Below, piece after piece: positions 25,853 to 34,824 of a stretch of DNA of 64,000 bases. Numbering within the stretch: position 1 is the stretch's first letter; each line of letters begins with the position of its first letter. A program made the position numbers and the translations under genes. This stretch comes from Novosphingobium sp. (lineage in GTDB: Bacteria; Pseudomonadota; Alphaproteobacteria; Sphingomonadales; Sphingomonadaceae). A model generated the notes under the pieces. That model ran no database searches. It was given only the letters and a program-made list of their open reading frames with translations, and had not been told where the DNA came from. The DNA lies in NCBI RefSeq assembly GCF_027486195.1, contig NZ_JAIXPP010000129.1, positions 38,661-102,660 on the forward strand, in the 5' to 3' direction.

Positions 25853-28159
25853 ATGAGCACGAGGCGCAGCGCCAAGTTTTTCGCAGCAGGCACGGCCCTT
25901 GCCGCGCTGGTAATGGCTGATGCCGCACTGGCGCAGGCAGCGGGGACCGAAGGCGAAACCGCTGCGGAGAGCAGCGGCGAGATCATCGTCACCGCAACCC
26001 GCAAGAGCGAGAGCATCAACAAGGTTCCCCTCAGCGTCAGCGCGCTTTCCCGCGAAGCGCTCGACAGCCGGGGCATTCGCAACTTCAGCGACGTGATCCG
26101 CCAGACTCCGGGCGTCAGCTTCGAGAAGTCGAACACCACGACCAACATCGCGATCCGCGGCGTGAACTCGTCGGTCGGCGCCGCCACCACCGGCATCTAT
26201 ATCGACGATGTGCCGATCCAGATCCGTCAGCTCGGCTACGGCGGCGGCAATGCCTACCCGGTGGTCTTCGATCTGGACCGCGTGGAAGTGCTGCGCGGAC
26301 CCCAGGGCACGCTGTTTGGCGCAGGCTCGGAAGGCGGCACCGTGCGCTTCATCACGCAGCAGCCCAGCCTCGATACGCTCAAGGTCTATGGCCGCGCCGA
26401 AGCGAGCGCGACCCAGCATGGCGCGGCGAACGGCGAAGGCGGCGTCTCGGTGAGCGCGCCGCTTGTCGCGGGCAAGCTCGGCATCGCGGCGAGCGGCTAC
26501 TACCGCCGTGATGGCGGCTACGTGGACCGGATCAGCTCGTTCACCAACAAGGTCGTGCAGAAGAACGCCAACTCGACCGACAGCTATGTCGCGCGCGTGG
26601 CCCTAACCTGGCAGCCGGTCGACAACGTCAAGATCACGCCTGCCGTGTTCTACCAGAACGTCGAGGCGGCCGACAGCGGCGAGAGCTGGGAGAAGTATTC
26701 GAACTACGACAAGCACGTGTTCCGGAATGCCAACCAGCTCCCCGAAACCAGCAAGGATCGCTTCACGCTCACCTCGCTCAACGTCAGCGTCGGCCTCGGG
26801 GCGGTGGACCTCATCGCGGTCGGCTCCTACTTCGATCGCCGCCAGTCCTTCGTGCAGGACTACACCAACTTCGACCAGACTCTGTTCACCGGGGTCAATG
26901 CGCTCCCGTTCTTCCCCGAACAGAACGCCCCGTCAGACTTCGTCGTCGCGCAGAAGAACTGGACCGGCGAGCTTCGCCTGCAATCGAGCAATGCGGCCAG
27001 CCCGCTGACCTGGGTGCTCGGCGGGTTCTACTCGCACGCGAAACAGACCTCCATCCAGGTCGTGACCGATCCCTATCTGCCCGTCTACCTGTTCGGCGGC
27101 CCTTCGCCGGTCGCGGGCTTCTCGGTCTATGACCAGAACGCGGTCTCGACCGACGAGCAGGCGGCGCTGTTCGGGCAGGTCACCTACAAGCTTACCGACA
27201 AGCTCTCGGTGCTTGCGGGCCTGCGCTACAGCCACACCGTGTTCACGATCCGCTCGATTGCGCAGGGCTTTGTGGTTGGCCCGCTGGTCGATGACCGTGG
27301 CCGCCAAAGCGAGAACCCGATCACGCCCAAGTTCGGCATCAACTTCCAGGCGACGCCCGATACGCTGCTCTATGCCTCGGCCTCGCGCGGATTCCGCGTC
27401 GGTGGCTACAACCCGCAGGTGGGCACGTTCTGCGGGTCGGAACTTGCCAGCATCGGCTATCCGGGCGGCCGCCCGACCAACTTCAAGTCGGACTCGGTGT
27501 GGAGCTACGAGGTCGGCGTGAAGAGCCGGTTCGGCGGGCTCGGCAGCGTGCAGGCGAGCGTCTACCAGATTGACTGGAACGACATCCAGCAGGCCGTCGC
27601 GCTCAACAGCTGCGGCTTCCAGTTCACCAACAACCTCGGCAAGGCGCGCAGCCGCGGCTTCGATCTCCAGCTCGAAGTGCGCCCGACCAACCGCCTGACG
27701 CTGCAGGCCGAAATCGGCTACGTCGACGCCAAGTTCCGCGATACCGTGTTCGGCGGCCCTACTGCGGCGGCGCCCTTCGTGAGCAAGGGGGATGCCGTGC
27801 TCGGCGCACCGTGGACAGCCTCGTTCCACGCGCAATACGATTTCGACGCGTTCCGCGCGAAGGGTGGCTATATCCGGTCCGATTTCGACTACCGCTCGAA
27901 GCAGAGCAAGCTGCCGCCCTACCTCAACCCCGGCAATGGCGCGATCGATCCTGCGCTCACGCTGCCGCCCGCGGTCGCCTTCTGGTCGGCGCGGCTCGGC
28001 GTGAAGCCGGGCAACTTCGATATCTCGCTTTTCGTCAACAACATCCTCGACAAGTCCACCTGGACCCGGCGCGAGCGGGCCTCCAACCCGTTCGAATTCT
28101 TCCGCCGGGAAACGCTGCGGCCGCGCACCTTCGGCGTGACGGCGTCCTACCGCTACTGA
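25853..28159 (+). CDS. TonB-dependent outer-membrane receptor
   Basis: The 768-residue receptor has a signal peptide (residues 1-27, cleavage near ALAQ), a TonB-box-like EIIVTATRK at about residues 43-51 and a plug domain (VPLSVSALSREALDSRGI, QTPGVSFEK, RVEVLRGPQGTLFGAGSEGG). A 22-strand-type barrel follows, ending in an aromatic terminal strand (FGVTASYRY). It belongs to the large group used by sphingomonads for non-iron substrates. It heads the amidohydrolase/PQQ-dehydrogenase cluster on the same strand, so it likely imports the cluster's substrate. Confidence 0.95.
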   Translation: MSTRRSAKFFAAGTALAALVMADAALAQAAGTEGETAAESSGEIIVTATRKSESINKVPLSVSALSREALDSRGIRNFSDVIRQTPGVSFEKSNTTTNIAIRGVNSSVGAATTGIYIDDVPIQIRQLGYGGGNAYPVVFDLDRVEVLRGPQGTLFGAGSEGGTVRFITQQPSLDTLKVYGRAEASATQHGAANGEGGVSVSAPLVAGKLGIAASGYYRRDGGYVDRISSFTNKVVQKNANSTDSYVARVALTWQPVDNVKITPAVFYQNVEAADSGESWEKYSNYDKHVFRNANQLPETSKDRFTLTSLNVSVGLGAVDLIAVGSYFDRRQSFVQDYTNFDQTLFTGVNALPFFPEQNAPSDFVVAQKNWTGELRLQSSNAASPLTWVLGGFYSHAKQTSIQVVTDPYLPVYLFGGPSPVAGFSVYDQNAVSTDEQAALFGQVTYKLTDKLSVLAGLRYSHTVFTIRSIAQGFVVGPLVDDRGRQSENPITPKFGINFQATPDTLLYASASRGFRVGGYNPQVGTFCGSELASIGYPGGRPTNFKSDSVWSYEVGVKSRFGGLGSVQASVYQIDWNDIQQAVALNSCGFQFTNNLGKARSRGFDLQLEVRPTNRLTLQAEIGYVDAKFRDTVFGGPTAAAPFVSKGDAVLGAPWTASFHAQYDFDAFRAKGGYIRSDFDYRSKQSKLPPYLNPGNGAIDPALTLPPAVAFWSARLGVKPGNFDISLFVNNILDKSTWTRRERASNPFEFFRRETLRPRTFGVTASYRY

Positions 28160-28171
28160 GGAAAACCGGGC

Positions 28172-28201
28172 GCGCCGCCTTGCCGGGCTGGCTGGCGGCG
28201 C
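28172..28201 (+). other. hairpin between receptor and amidohydrolase genes
   Basis: GCGCCGCC (28172-28179) and GGCGGCGC (28194-28201) form a perfect 8 bp stem with a 14-base loop, just after the receptor stop and before the amidohydrolase ribosome site. There is no T run. It could stabilise the receptor mRNA or lower read-through, which would give receptor and enzymes different levels. Confidence 0.4.
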
Positions 28202-28239
28202 AGCCAAATGGCGAAAGCCGAATGGGGGAGAATGCCGGT

Positions 28240-29946
28240 ATGAAGATCTCACGCCACGTGTTTGCGCTCGCCGGGCTTATCGCTGCCGCCTGCGCCCTGC
28301 CCCATCCCGCACAAGCAGCGCCAAGGCCGGTGCTGCGCTTCGTCAATGGCCATATCTACACCCCGCAGGGCTGGCGCAGCGCGATGGACGTGCGCGGCAA
28401 CCGCATCCTGCGCATCGGCTCGCAGGCGCAGGCAAGGGGCTGGCCGGGCACCGGCGTGAAAGTCATCGACCTCAAGGGACGCACGGTCCTCCCCGGCCTT
28501 TACGACATGCACGTCCATCCCGTGCTCCAGGCCAAGGGCGATGAAGGCCGCTGCCGCGTGCCCCAGGATGCCGGCCCGCAGCGCCTGATCGAGCTCGTCG
28601 CCGCCTGCGTCAAGGCGGCTAAGCCCGGCGAATGGGTCAGCGGCGGCCAATGGCAGTCCTCGCTGATGACCGGCACGCCGATCACCGCCGCCACGCTCGA
28701 TGCAGTCTCGCCGGACAATCCGGTCATGCTCTTCGATGTCAGCGGCCACAGCGTCTGGGCCAATTCGCGCGCGCTGGCGCTTGCCGGGATCGGCCCCGGC
28801 ACGCCCAATCCCGAAGGCGGCATCATCGAGCGCGACGGCGCGGGCAACCCAACGGGTATCCTGCGCGAGACGGCGGGCCGCCTGCTCACCGTCAAGGTCC
28901 CGCCGCAGCCGCAGGCGGAGACGGAGCGCCAGCTTTCCGCGCACCTCGCGATGCTCGCCGGGTTCGGCGTCGTCGGCTACGTAGAAGCCATGGCCTACCG
29001 CGACGACCTCGAAGTCTATGCGGCGCTGGCGGACAAGGGCGTCCTGAAGCAGCGCGTGCAGGCCTGCATCGCCTATTCCGAATCCGGCCGCCCCAATCCC
29101 GCCTTCGAGCAGACGCTGACGGACCGGGCGAAGTTCGCGCGCGCCACCTTCAACGCCAATTGCGTCAAGGTCTTCGCTGACGGCGTGCCGACTGAAAGCC
29201 ACACCGGCGCGATGCTGGCGGATTATCAGGCCGGCCAGCCCAATGCCCCCGCGCGCGGCCTGCTGCTGTTCGATCCGCAGGCCATGGCGAAGAACCTCGC
29301 GGCATGGGACAAGCTCGGCGTCACCGTGCTGTTCCACGCCGCCGGAGACCGCGCAGTGCGCGCCTCGCTCGATGCCATCGAAGCCGCGCGCAAGGCCAAC
29401 GGCATGGGCGGTCCGCTGCATCAGGTCGGCCATTCCACTTTCGTCGATCCCGCCGATCTGCCGCGCTTCAAGGCCCTGCACGCCGCGGTCGAATTCTCGC
29501 CCTATCTCTGGGATCCGCAGCCGATCAACGATGATATCACCACCGCCGTCGGTTCCCCGCGCATCGATCGGGTCTGGCCGATCCGCGAAGGCTTCGCCTC
29601 GGGCGCGCTGGTCGTTGCCGGGTCGGACTGGGCGGTTGTCCCCTCGCCCAATCCGTGGATCGGCATCGAAACCGCCGTCACCCGCCGCAACCCCGGCGGC
29701 GGCGCGCGCAGCTATGGCCTCGCCGAGGCGATCACCTTGCCGCAAGCGATCACCATGTTCACGATCAACGCCGCGCAGCGCATGGGGATCGCCGACAAGG
29801 CGGGCTCGCTCGAAGTCGGCAAGTTCGCCGATTTCCTCGTGCTCGACCGCGATCCCCTCGCCATTCCGGTGACCGAGATCCACAAGACCACGGTGCTTGA
29901 GACCTGGGTCGGCGGGCAGAAGATCTTCGCGCGGGCCAAGGGCTGA
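28240..29946 (+). CDS. exported amidohydrolase, YtcJ/amidohydrolase-3 family (copy 1)
   Basis: The 568-residue protein has a Sec signal peptide (cleavage near AQAAP, residue 26) and a metal-dependent amidohydrolase fold. Visible metal-site motifs are GLYDMHVHP, FHAAGDRAV, GHSTFVD and the late aspartate in AGSDWAVVPSP. The YtcJ group hydrolyses amide or ester bonds of mostly unknown substrates. The ATG at 28240 is preceded by GGGGGAG at 9 bases; an in-frame ATG at 28222 has no such site. It lies 80 bp after the receptor and 5 bp before the PQQ dehydrogenase. It is paralogous to the gene at 33.1-34.8 kb. Confidence 0.9.
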   Translation: MKISRHVFALAGLIAAACALPHPAQAAPRPVLRFVNGHIYTPQGWRSAMDVRGNRILRIGSQAQARGWPGTGVKVIDLKGRTVLPGLYDMHVHPVLQAKGDEGRCRVPQDAGPQRLIELVAACVKAAKPGEWVSGGQWQSSLMTGTPITAATLDAVSPDNPVMLFDVSGHSVWANSRALALAGIGPGTPNPEGGIIERDGAGNPTGILRETAGRLLTVKVPPQPQAETERQLSAHLAMLAGFGVVGYVEAMAYRDDLEVYAALADKGVLKQRVQACIAYSESGRPNPAFEQTLTDRAKFARATFNANCVKVFADGVPTESHTGAMLADYQAGQPNAPARGLLLFDPQAMAKNLAAWDKLGVTVLFHAAGDRAVRASLDAIEAARKANGMGGPLHQVGHSTFVDPADLPRFKALHAAVEFSPYLWDPQPINDDITTAVGSPRIDRVWPIREGFASGALVVAGSDWAVVPSPNPWIGIETAVTRRNPGGGARSYGLAEAITLPQAITMFTINAAQRMGIADKAGSLEVGKFADFLVLDRDPLAIPVTEIHKTTVLETWVGGQKIFARAKG

Positions 29947-29951
29947 ACGCC

Positions 29952-31895
29952 ATGTGGCGGCATCTCGTCAGCGTCGCTCTGCTCGCCGCCACCACTGCCT
30001 GCCATCGCAGTCCCGACTTGCCCGCCGCCGCCGCCCGTGCAGATATCGCGGCCGTGGAGGCCGATGCCGCCGGTTGGCCGAGCTACGGCGGCCAGCCCTC
30101 CTCCACCAAATTCTCCTCGCTTGAGCAGATCAACCGCACCAATGTCGCCAGTCTTCGCCGCGTCTGGACCTGGCATTCAGGCGAAGTCTCGGTCGGCACC
30201 GAACAGGTTGACGCCACGGTCGGGGAAATGACGCCGATCTACGTCAATGCCCGGCTCTATGGCTGCACGCCCTTTGGCCGCGCTGTCGCGATCGATCCTG
30301 CCTCGGGCCGCGAGCTGTGGTCGTTCGATCCGAAGAAGCCGCGCACCGGCAACATGTACCACGAGAACTACTGCCGCGGCGTCGCCTACTGGCAGGCCGA
30401 TATGCCGGCAGCCCGCGCACAGCCTTGCGGCAAGCGCGTCCTCTACGGCGCGCAGAACGCCGTGCTGCACGCACTCGATGCCGATACCGGCCGCGTCTGC
30501 ACCGGCTTCGGCCAGAACGGCCGCGTCGACCTCGGCGCGATGGACTACAAGGGCGAAGGCAAACCCGCCAACACTTCGCCTCCCGCCGTATGGGGCAATA
30601 TCGTGGCCTTGGGCACGGCGGTGCAGGACAACATGTACCGCAATTCGCTGGATGGCATCGTTCGAGCTTTCGACGTGGTGACCGGCAAGCCGCTGTGGAC
30701 GTGGAACCCGATCCCGGACGATATCTCCGCTGTCACCGGCGCGGCCAATGCCTGGGCACCGCTCTCCGTCGATGCCAAGCGGGGCTGGCTGTTCCTCCCC
30801 ACCGGCAGCGCCAGCTGGGATACGCTTGGCATCAACCGCCTGGACCGCATCCCCGATGCCAACGCCGTCGTCGCGCTCGATATGCGCACCGGCCGCAAGG
30901 TGTGGTCGTACCAGACCGTCCACCACGATCTGTGGGACTACGACCTGCCCGCTGCGCCCACTCTCGCCACCATCGACCACGATGGGCGCGCCGCCGAAGC
31001 AGTGATTCAGGCGAGCAAGACCGGCAATATCTTCGTGCTCGACCGCGAGACCGGCAAGCCGCTGTTTCCAGTCGTCGAACGCCGCGTGCCTGCCAGCGAC
31101 ATGCCGGGAGAGCGCGCCTCCCCCACCCAGCCCATGCCGCTCCTTCCCCATGCCGTCACATCGCAGCGCCTGCGCCCGGAAGACGCCTGGGGCCTGCTCG
31201 GCTATGATACGGCAGCCTGCCGCACCCGCATCGCCGGTTTGCGGAATGAAGGCTTGTTCACCCCGCCCAGCGTACGCGGCTCGCTGCTTCACCCCAGCTT
31301 TCTCGGCGGCACCAACTGGGGCGGCCTTGCCTATGATCCCGGAAGCGGGCTTGCGGTGGTCAATTCCTCGAATCTCGCCGCCTCGGTTCGCCTCGTCCCG
31401 CGCGCCAAGTTCGATGCCAAGCGCGATCTGAAGCCCGGTGTCTCCTACTACGAGATGCAGGGCTCGCCCTATGTCATGCTGCGCGAGGTGCTGATGTCGC
31501 CGCTTGGCGTGCCGTGCAATCCGCCGCCGTGGGGCCGCCTCACTGCCATCGACATGAAGACCGGGCAGACCCGCTGGCAAGTTCCTTTCGGCCGCCTCAC
31601 ACTCTCCAGCGGGATCACGTCCCCCGCCGCGTGGGGCGCGCCCAATCAGGGCGGCCCCATCGTCACGCGCGGCGGCCTTGTCTTCATCGGTGCCAGCCTC
31701 GATAGCCGCCTGCGCGCCTACGATATCCAGACGGGGCGCGAGCTCTGGCAAGCCTTCGTTCCCGCGCCCGCCACCGCCACCCCGATGACCTTTCGCCACA
31801 CCGATGGCCGCCAGTATGTCGTCGTCTCCGCCGGAGGGCACGGCGGCTTCGGCACCCGGCTCAGTGACGCGATGGTGGCGTTTGCCTTGCGCTGA
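29952..31895 (+). CDS. exported PQQ-dependent (glucose-dehydrogenase-like) dehydrogenase
   Basis: The 647-residue quinoprotein carries the eight-bladed propeller pattern of membrane glucose/quinate dehydrogenases (WPSYGGQPSSTKFSSL, VHHDLWDYDLPAAPTL, GTNWGGLAYDP, GGLVFIGASLDSRLRAYD). It has no N-terminal membrane bundle and no cytochrome c domain. A short hydrophobic leader ends in TTAC-H, which could be a lipoprotein cleavage site although the -3 residue is unusual. Its electron acceptor is therefore unclear. No PQQ biosynthesis genes occur in the window. It follows the amidohydrolase by 5 bp; its 3' end overlaps araC by 35 bp. Confidence 0.9.
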   Translation: MWRHLVSVALLAATTACHRSPDLPAAAARADIAAVEADAAGWPSYGGQPSSTKFSSLEQINRTNVASLRRVWTWHSGEVSVGTEQVDATVGEMTPIYVNARLYGCTPFGRAVAIDPASGRELWSFDPKKPRTGNMYHENYCRGVAYWQADMPAARAQPCGKRVLYGAQNAVLHALDADTGRVCTGFGQNGRVDLGAMDYKGEGKPANTSPPAVWGNIVALGTAVQDNMYRNSLDGIVRAFDVVTGKPLWTWNPIPDDISAVTGAANAWAPLSVDAKRGWLFLPTGSASWDTLGINRLDRIPDANAVVALDMRTGRKVWSYQTVHHDLWDYDLPAAPTLATIDHDGRAAEAVIQASKTGNIFVLDRETGKPLFPVVERRVPASDMPGERASPTQPMPLLPHAVTSQRLRPEDAWGLLGYDTAACRTRIAGLRNEGLFTPPSVRGSLLHPSFLGGTNWGGLAYDPGSGLAVVNSSNLAASVRLVPRAKFDAKRDLKPGVSYYEMQGSPYVMLREVLMSPLGVPCNPPPWGRLTAIDMKTGQTRWQVPFGRLTLSSGITSPAAWGAPNQGGPIVTRGGLVFIGASLDSRLRAYDIQTGRELWQAFVPAPATATPMTFRHTDGRQYVVVSAGGHGGFGTRLSDAMVAFALR

Positions 31896-32907
31896 AGTCC
31901 TCACCGGCTGCGCGGCGATAAGCCTGCGGGGTCATCCCGAAATGGCGACCGAAGCGGCGGATGAAGCTCGCACTTTCGGCAAAGCCGACCGACAGCGCGA
32001 TCTCGGCGACATCCCGGCGGCTCTGGCGCAGCAGCCGCGCCGCCGCCTGCATGCGCCGTTCGTTGACGAGATCGCGCCAGCGCAGCCCTTGCGCGCGAAG
32101 CCGCCGGCTCAGCGTCGCCGCCGAAACGCCCATGGTCTCGGCCACTTCCTCCAGCTGCGGCGCGTGGTCGAGCGGACTGGCCTCCAGCGCCCGGACCAGC
32201 GCGCCGAGAGACGTTCCGCGCCGGGCACTTTCCGCCGCGCGGCGGCGCAGATGCTCCTCCACGATCGGAAAGAGCTCCGGATCGATCACCGGGCTCGTGC
32301 ACTCAAGAAAACGCGCCTCGAAGCAAAAGGCATTGGTTTCCTGATCGAAAAACACCGGGCAGCGGAAAAATTCCCGGTAGACCCGCTCGTCGCCCTCGCA
32401 GGAATGCTCGAAGCGCACCTCGACCACTTCGAACTCGCCGCCGACGTAGTTGCGGCACATGTTGTGCATCAGCGCGATCGAGAATTCCGCATCCTGCCGC
32501 CGCGATTGCAGCGTCTGGTCGGTGATGAGGTACTCGAACGTGGCAAGGCCCTCATCCGCGCTGAAGCGGTTGCGCACCGCGTCCTGGATCGTCGCGAGAT
32601 AGGCCGCAAAGCCGGTGAAGGCTGCACGCAGCGATGGCGCGCTGAGGAACAGAAAGCCGAGCGCGCCCAGACTGTTGAGCGCACCCAATCGCCCCGCCTG
32701 CAGCCCGAGATAGGGATTGCCCGCCTCACGCGCCGCGCATTCCAGAAAGCCGAGGAACGCCTCGAGCGGCATGACAGCGCGCGCGTTGTCGAGGTCGTCA
32801 CGCCGCAGGGCGATGCGCGCCAGCATCGGTTCGGGATCGCAGCCGACAAGGTCGAGGCAATTGACCACGTGGCGCAGCACGAGGACCGAGATCGTTGGCT
32901 TCAGCAT
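31861..32907 (-). CDS. AraC family transcriptional regulator
   Basis: The 348-residue regulator has an N-terminal ligand-binding domain of the arabinose-binding-like type seen in OruR and related proteins (LKPTISVLVLRHVVNCLDLVGCD). The C-terminal AraC double helix-turn-helix is at about residues 250-345 (VAETMGVSAATLSRRLRAQG, EIALSVGFAESASFIRRFGRHFG). The start at 32907 gives a normal family length. It lies inside the cluster, divergent from the second amidohydrolase and convergent with the PQQ dehydrogenase, so it most likely controls these genes in response to the substrate. Confidence 0.92.
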   Translation of the reverse strand: MLKPTISVLVLRHVVNCLDLVGCDPEPMLARIALRRDDLDNARAVMPLEAFLGFLECAAREAGNPYLGLQAGRLGALNSLGALGFLFLSAPSLRAAFTGFAAYLATIQDAVRNRFSADEGLATFEYLITDQTLQSRRQDAEFSIALMHNMCRNYVGGEFEVVEVRFEHSCEGDERVYREFFRCPVFFDQETNAFCFEARFLECTSPVIDPELFPIVEEHLRRRAAESARRGTSLGALVRALEASPLDHAPQLEEVAETMGVSAATLSRRLRAQGLRWRDLVNERRMQAAARLLRQSRRDVAEIALSVGFAESASFIRRFGRHFGMTPQAYRRAAGEDFSARQTPPSRH

Positions 32908-32961
32908 GCCCGCCCGTGTCCCATGCGCAAAGACCCCGCGTTTGCCTCCGGATCGGACCAT

Positions 32962-32976
32962 CCCGCATGGTGCGGG
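32962..32976. promoter_or_regulatory. dyad CCCGCA-TGG-TGCGGG in araC/amidohydrolase promoter region
   Basis: This perfect 6+3+6 inverted repeat is in the 174 bp divergent region, 55 bp upstream of the araC start. With the dyad at 33002-33018 it is a candidate operator. AraC proteins usually prefer direct repeats, so the binding factor is not certain. Confidence 0.35.
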
Positions 32977-33001
32977 GCACGGGCAAGGGGGCTGCGCCAG
33001 T

Positions 33002-33018
33002 TTGGCCGCATCGGCCAA
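33002..33018. promoter_or_regulatory. dyad TTGGCCG-CAT-CGGCCAA in araC/amidohydrolase promoter region
   Basis: This perfect 7+3+7 inverted repeat is centred 72 bp upstream of the second amidohydrolase ATG. It is one of the best short palindromes in the accessory block and is well placed to control both divergent genes. Confidence 0.45.
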
Positions 33019-33081
33019 GCCGCACCGCGCCCAGTGCAGGCCTATTCGCTCCCGTCTCCCCATGGTGAAAGTTCGCGAAGC

Positions 33082-34809
33082 ATGATCCGATTTGAAGCTC
33101 CGACGCTCCGTGCTGCCCTCCTGGCCGGGGCGCTCCTTGGCTGCGGCCCCGCCTTGGCGCAGCCCGCGTCGGTCGATCTGGTCTTCCTGCACGGCACCGT
33201 GATCACCCCCTCCGGCGCGGCGCAGGCCCTCGCCGTTTCAGGCGGAACCATCGTCGCGACCGGCACCGATACCGAGATCGCCGCGATGGCCGCGCCTTCC
33301 GCGCGCACGGTCGATCTGGCCGGCCGCACCGTGATGCCCGGCCTCTACGACATGCACGTCCACACCTACTTCGCCGGGCGCGACAAGCTTTCCTGCCGTT
33401 TCGCGCAAGGGGCCGATGCCAAGGCCATCGCCTTTGCGGTCAAGGCTTGCGCGGCCAAGGCGAAGCCCGGCGAATGGATCACCGGCGGCAGCTGGGTCGG
33501 CGCCGCGTTCAAACCGGGCGAGCAGAACAAGCGCCTGCTCGATGCCGCCGCACCGAACAATCCGGTCATGCTGAATGACGAGAGCCTGCACAGCGTGTGG
33601 GTCAATTCCCAGGTCCTGCGCATCGCGGGCATCACCCGCGCCACCAAGGACACGCCCGGCGGGGTGATCGACCGCGATGCCAAGGGCGAACCCACTGGCG
33701 TCCTGCGCGAAGTCACCGCGCGCGATATCGAACGCTTCATGCCCAAGGCCTCCACCGAGCAGCAGGTGCAGGCGATCAAGGTCGCGACCGACGAGATGCT
33801 GTCCTACGGCATCGTCGGCTTCACCGATGCCGCCGTGCGGCGCGAGATGATCGAGGGGCTTTCCGCCTATGCGAGGTCGGGCGGGCTCAAGCAGTACGCG
33901 CGCGGCTGCATCGTATGGGGGCCCAATTCGGGCGACAGCGAGGGCCTGATCCCCCAGCGCCAGGCATGGAGCGCGGGCCGGCTCCAACTCGATTGCGTCA
34001 AGATGTTCCTCGATGGCGTCCCACTCGAAGGCCGCACCGCCGTCATGCTTTCGCCCTATGCGCACCGCGGCGGGCCGCACGATGATCAGGGCCCCGGCGA
34101 GGGGCGCGGCCTCAAGCTGATCCCCGAGAACACGCTCTTCCCCGCCGTCGCCGCGTTTGACCGGCAGGGCATTCAGGTCAAGTTCCACGCGGCCGGCGAC
34201 GGCGCAGTGCGCGAGGCGATCGAGGCTATTGCCGCAGCGCGGATGGCCAATGGCGATGCGGGTCCGCACCACGAAATCGGCCACAACACCTTCATCGATA
34301 CCGCCGATGTCCCGCGCGGGCACGAACTGCATTTCACCTGGGAACTCTCGCCCTACATCTGGTGGCCCACCCCGATCACCTCGGTCGATATCGCCAAGGC
34401 AGTCGGCGCCGAGCGGATGAAGCGGCTCTGGCCGATGCGCGACGTGCTGGAGAGCGGTGCCAATGTCGTCACCGGTTCGGATTGGCCGGTGGTCCCCTCG
34501 GTCAATCCGTGGCTCGCCTTCGAGACGCTGGTGACGCGGCAGGTCCCCGGCGCGACCGGCGATCCGATCAACGAAGGCCAGCGCATCACGCGCGAGCAGG
34601 CCCTGGCCGTGTTTACGCGCAATGGCGCAGCGGAAATGGGCAGGCTCGACAAGGGCGGCACGCTGGAGTCCGGCAAGCTCGCCGATCTCATCGTGCTCGA
34701 TCGCAACCCGCTGACCGTGCCGGTCGGCCAGATCCACGATACCCGCGTGCTGTCGACCTGGATCGCCGGTGAGCAGGTCTACGCCGCCCCGGCGGAAGGC
34801 GGCAGATAG
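33082..34809 (+). CDS. exported amidohydrolase, YtcJ/amidohydrolase-3 family (copy 2)
   Basis: The 575-residue paralogue of the enzyme at 28.2 kb has a signal peptide (cleavage near ALAQP, residue 27), GLYDMHVHT, FHAAGDGAV, GHNTFID and TGSDWPVVPSV. The two copies share order and most motifs (NPVMLxD, HSVWxNS, PTGxLRE, VxDGVP) but differ in the substrate-facing stretch after DMHVH and in a loop with PHDDQGPGEGRG that copy 1 lacks. They may act on different linkages or successive intermediates. It starts at the ATG at 33082, divergent from araC. A large in-frame region upstream is antisense to araC and not coding. Confidence 0.9.
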   Translation: MIRFEAPTLRAALLAGALLGCGPALAQPASVDLVFLHGTVITPSGAAQALAVSGGTIVATGTDTEIAAMAAPSARTVDLAGRTVMPGLYDMHVHTYFAGRDKLSCRFAQGADAKAIAFAVKACAAKAKPGEWITGGSWVGAAFKPGEQNKRLLDAAAPNNPVMLNDESLHSVWVNSQVLRIAGITRATKDTPGGVIDRDAKGEPTGVLREVTARDIERFMPKASTEQQVQAIKVATDEMLSYGIVGFTDAAVRREMIEGLSAYARSGGLKQYARGCIVWGPNSGDSEGLIPQRQAWSAGRLQLDCVKMFLDGVPLEGRTAVMLSPYAHRGGPHDDQGPGEGRGLKLIPENTLFPAVAAFDRQGIQVKFHAAGDGAVREAIEAIAAARMANGDAGPHHEIGHNTFIDTADVPRGHELHFTWELSPYIWWPTPITSVDIAKAVGAERMKRLWPMRDVLESGANVVTGSDWPVVPSVNPWLAFETLVTRQVPGATGDPINEGQRITREQALAVFTRNGAAEMGRLDKGGTLESGKLADLIVLDRNPLTVPVGQIHDTRVLSTWIAGEQVYAAPAEGGR

Positions 34810-34824
34810 CCGCCTCGTCCCGGA

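Noticed and set aside
28249..29883. 544-codon minus-strand frame
   Set aside because: It is antisense to the first amidohydrolase, has no recognisable domain, and is a GC-bias shadow.
30177..31904. 575-codon minus-strand frame
   Set aside because: It is antisense to the PQQ dehydrogenase, which has clear family motifs.
31804..33081. 425-codon extension upstream of the second amidohydrolase
   Set aside because: It is antisense to araC; a signal peptide marks the true start at 33082.
33238..34737. 499-codon minus-strand frame
   Set aside because: It is a shadow of the second amidohydrolase with histidine/arginine-rich, non-family sequence.
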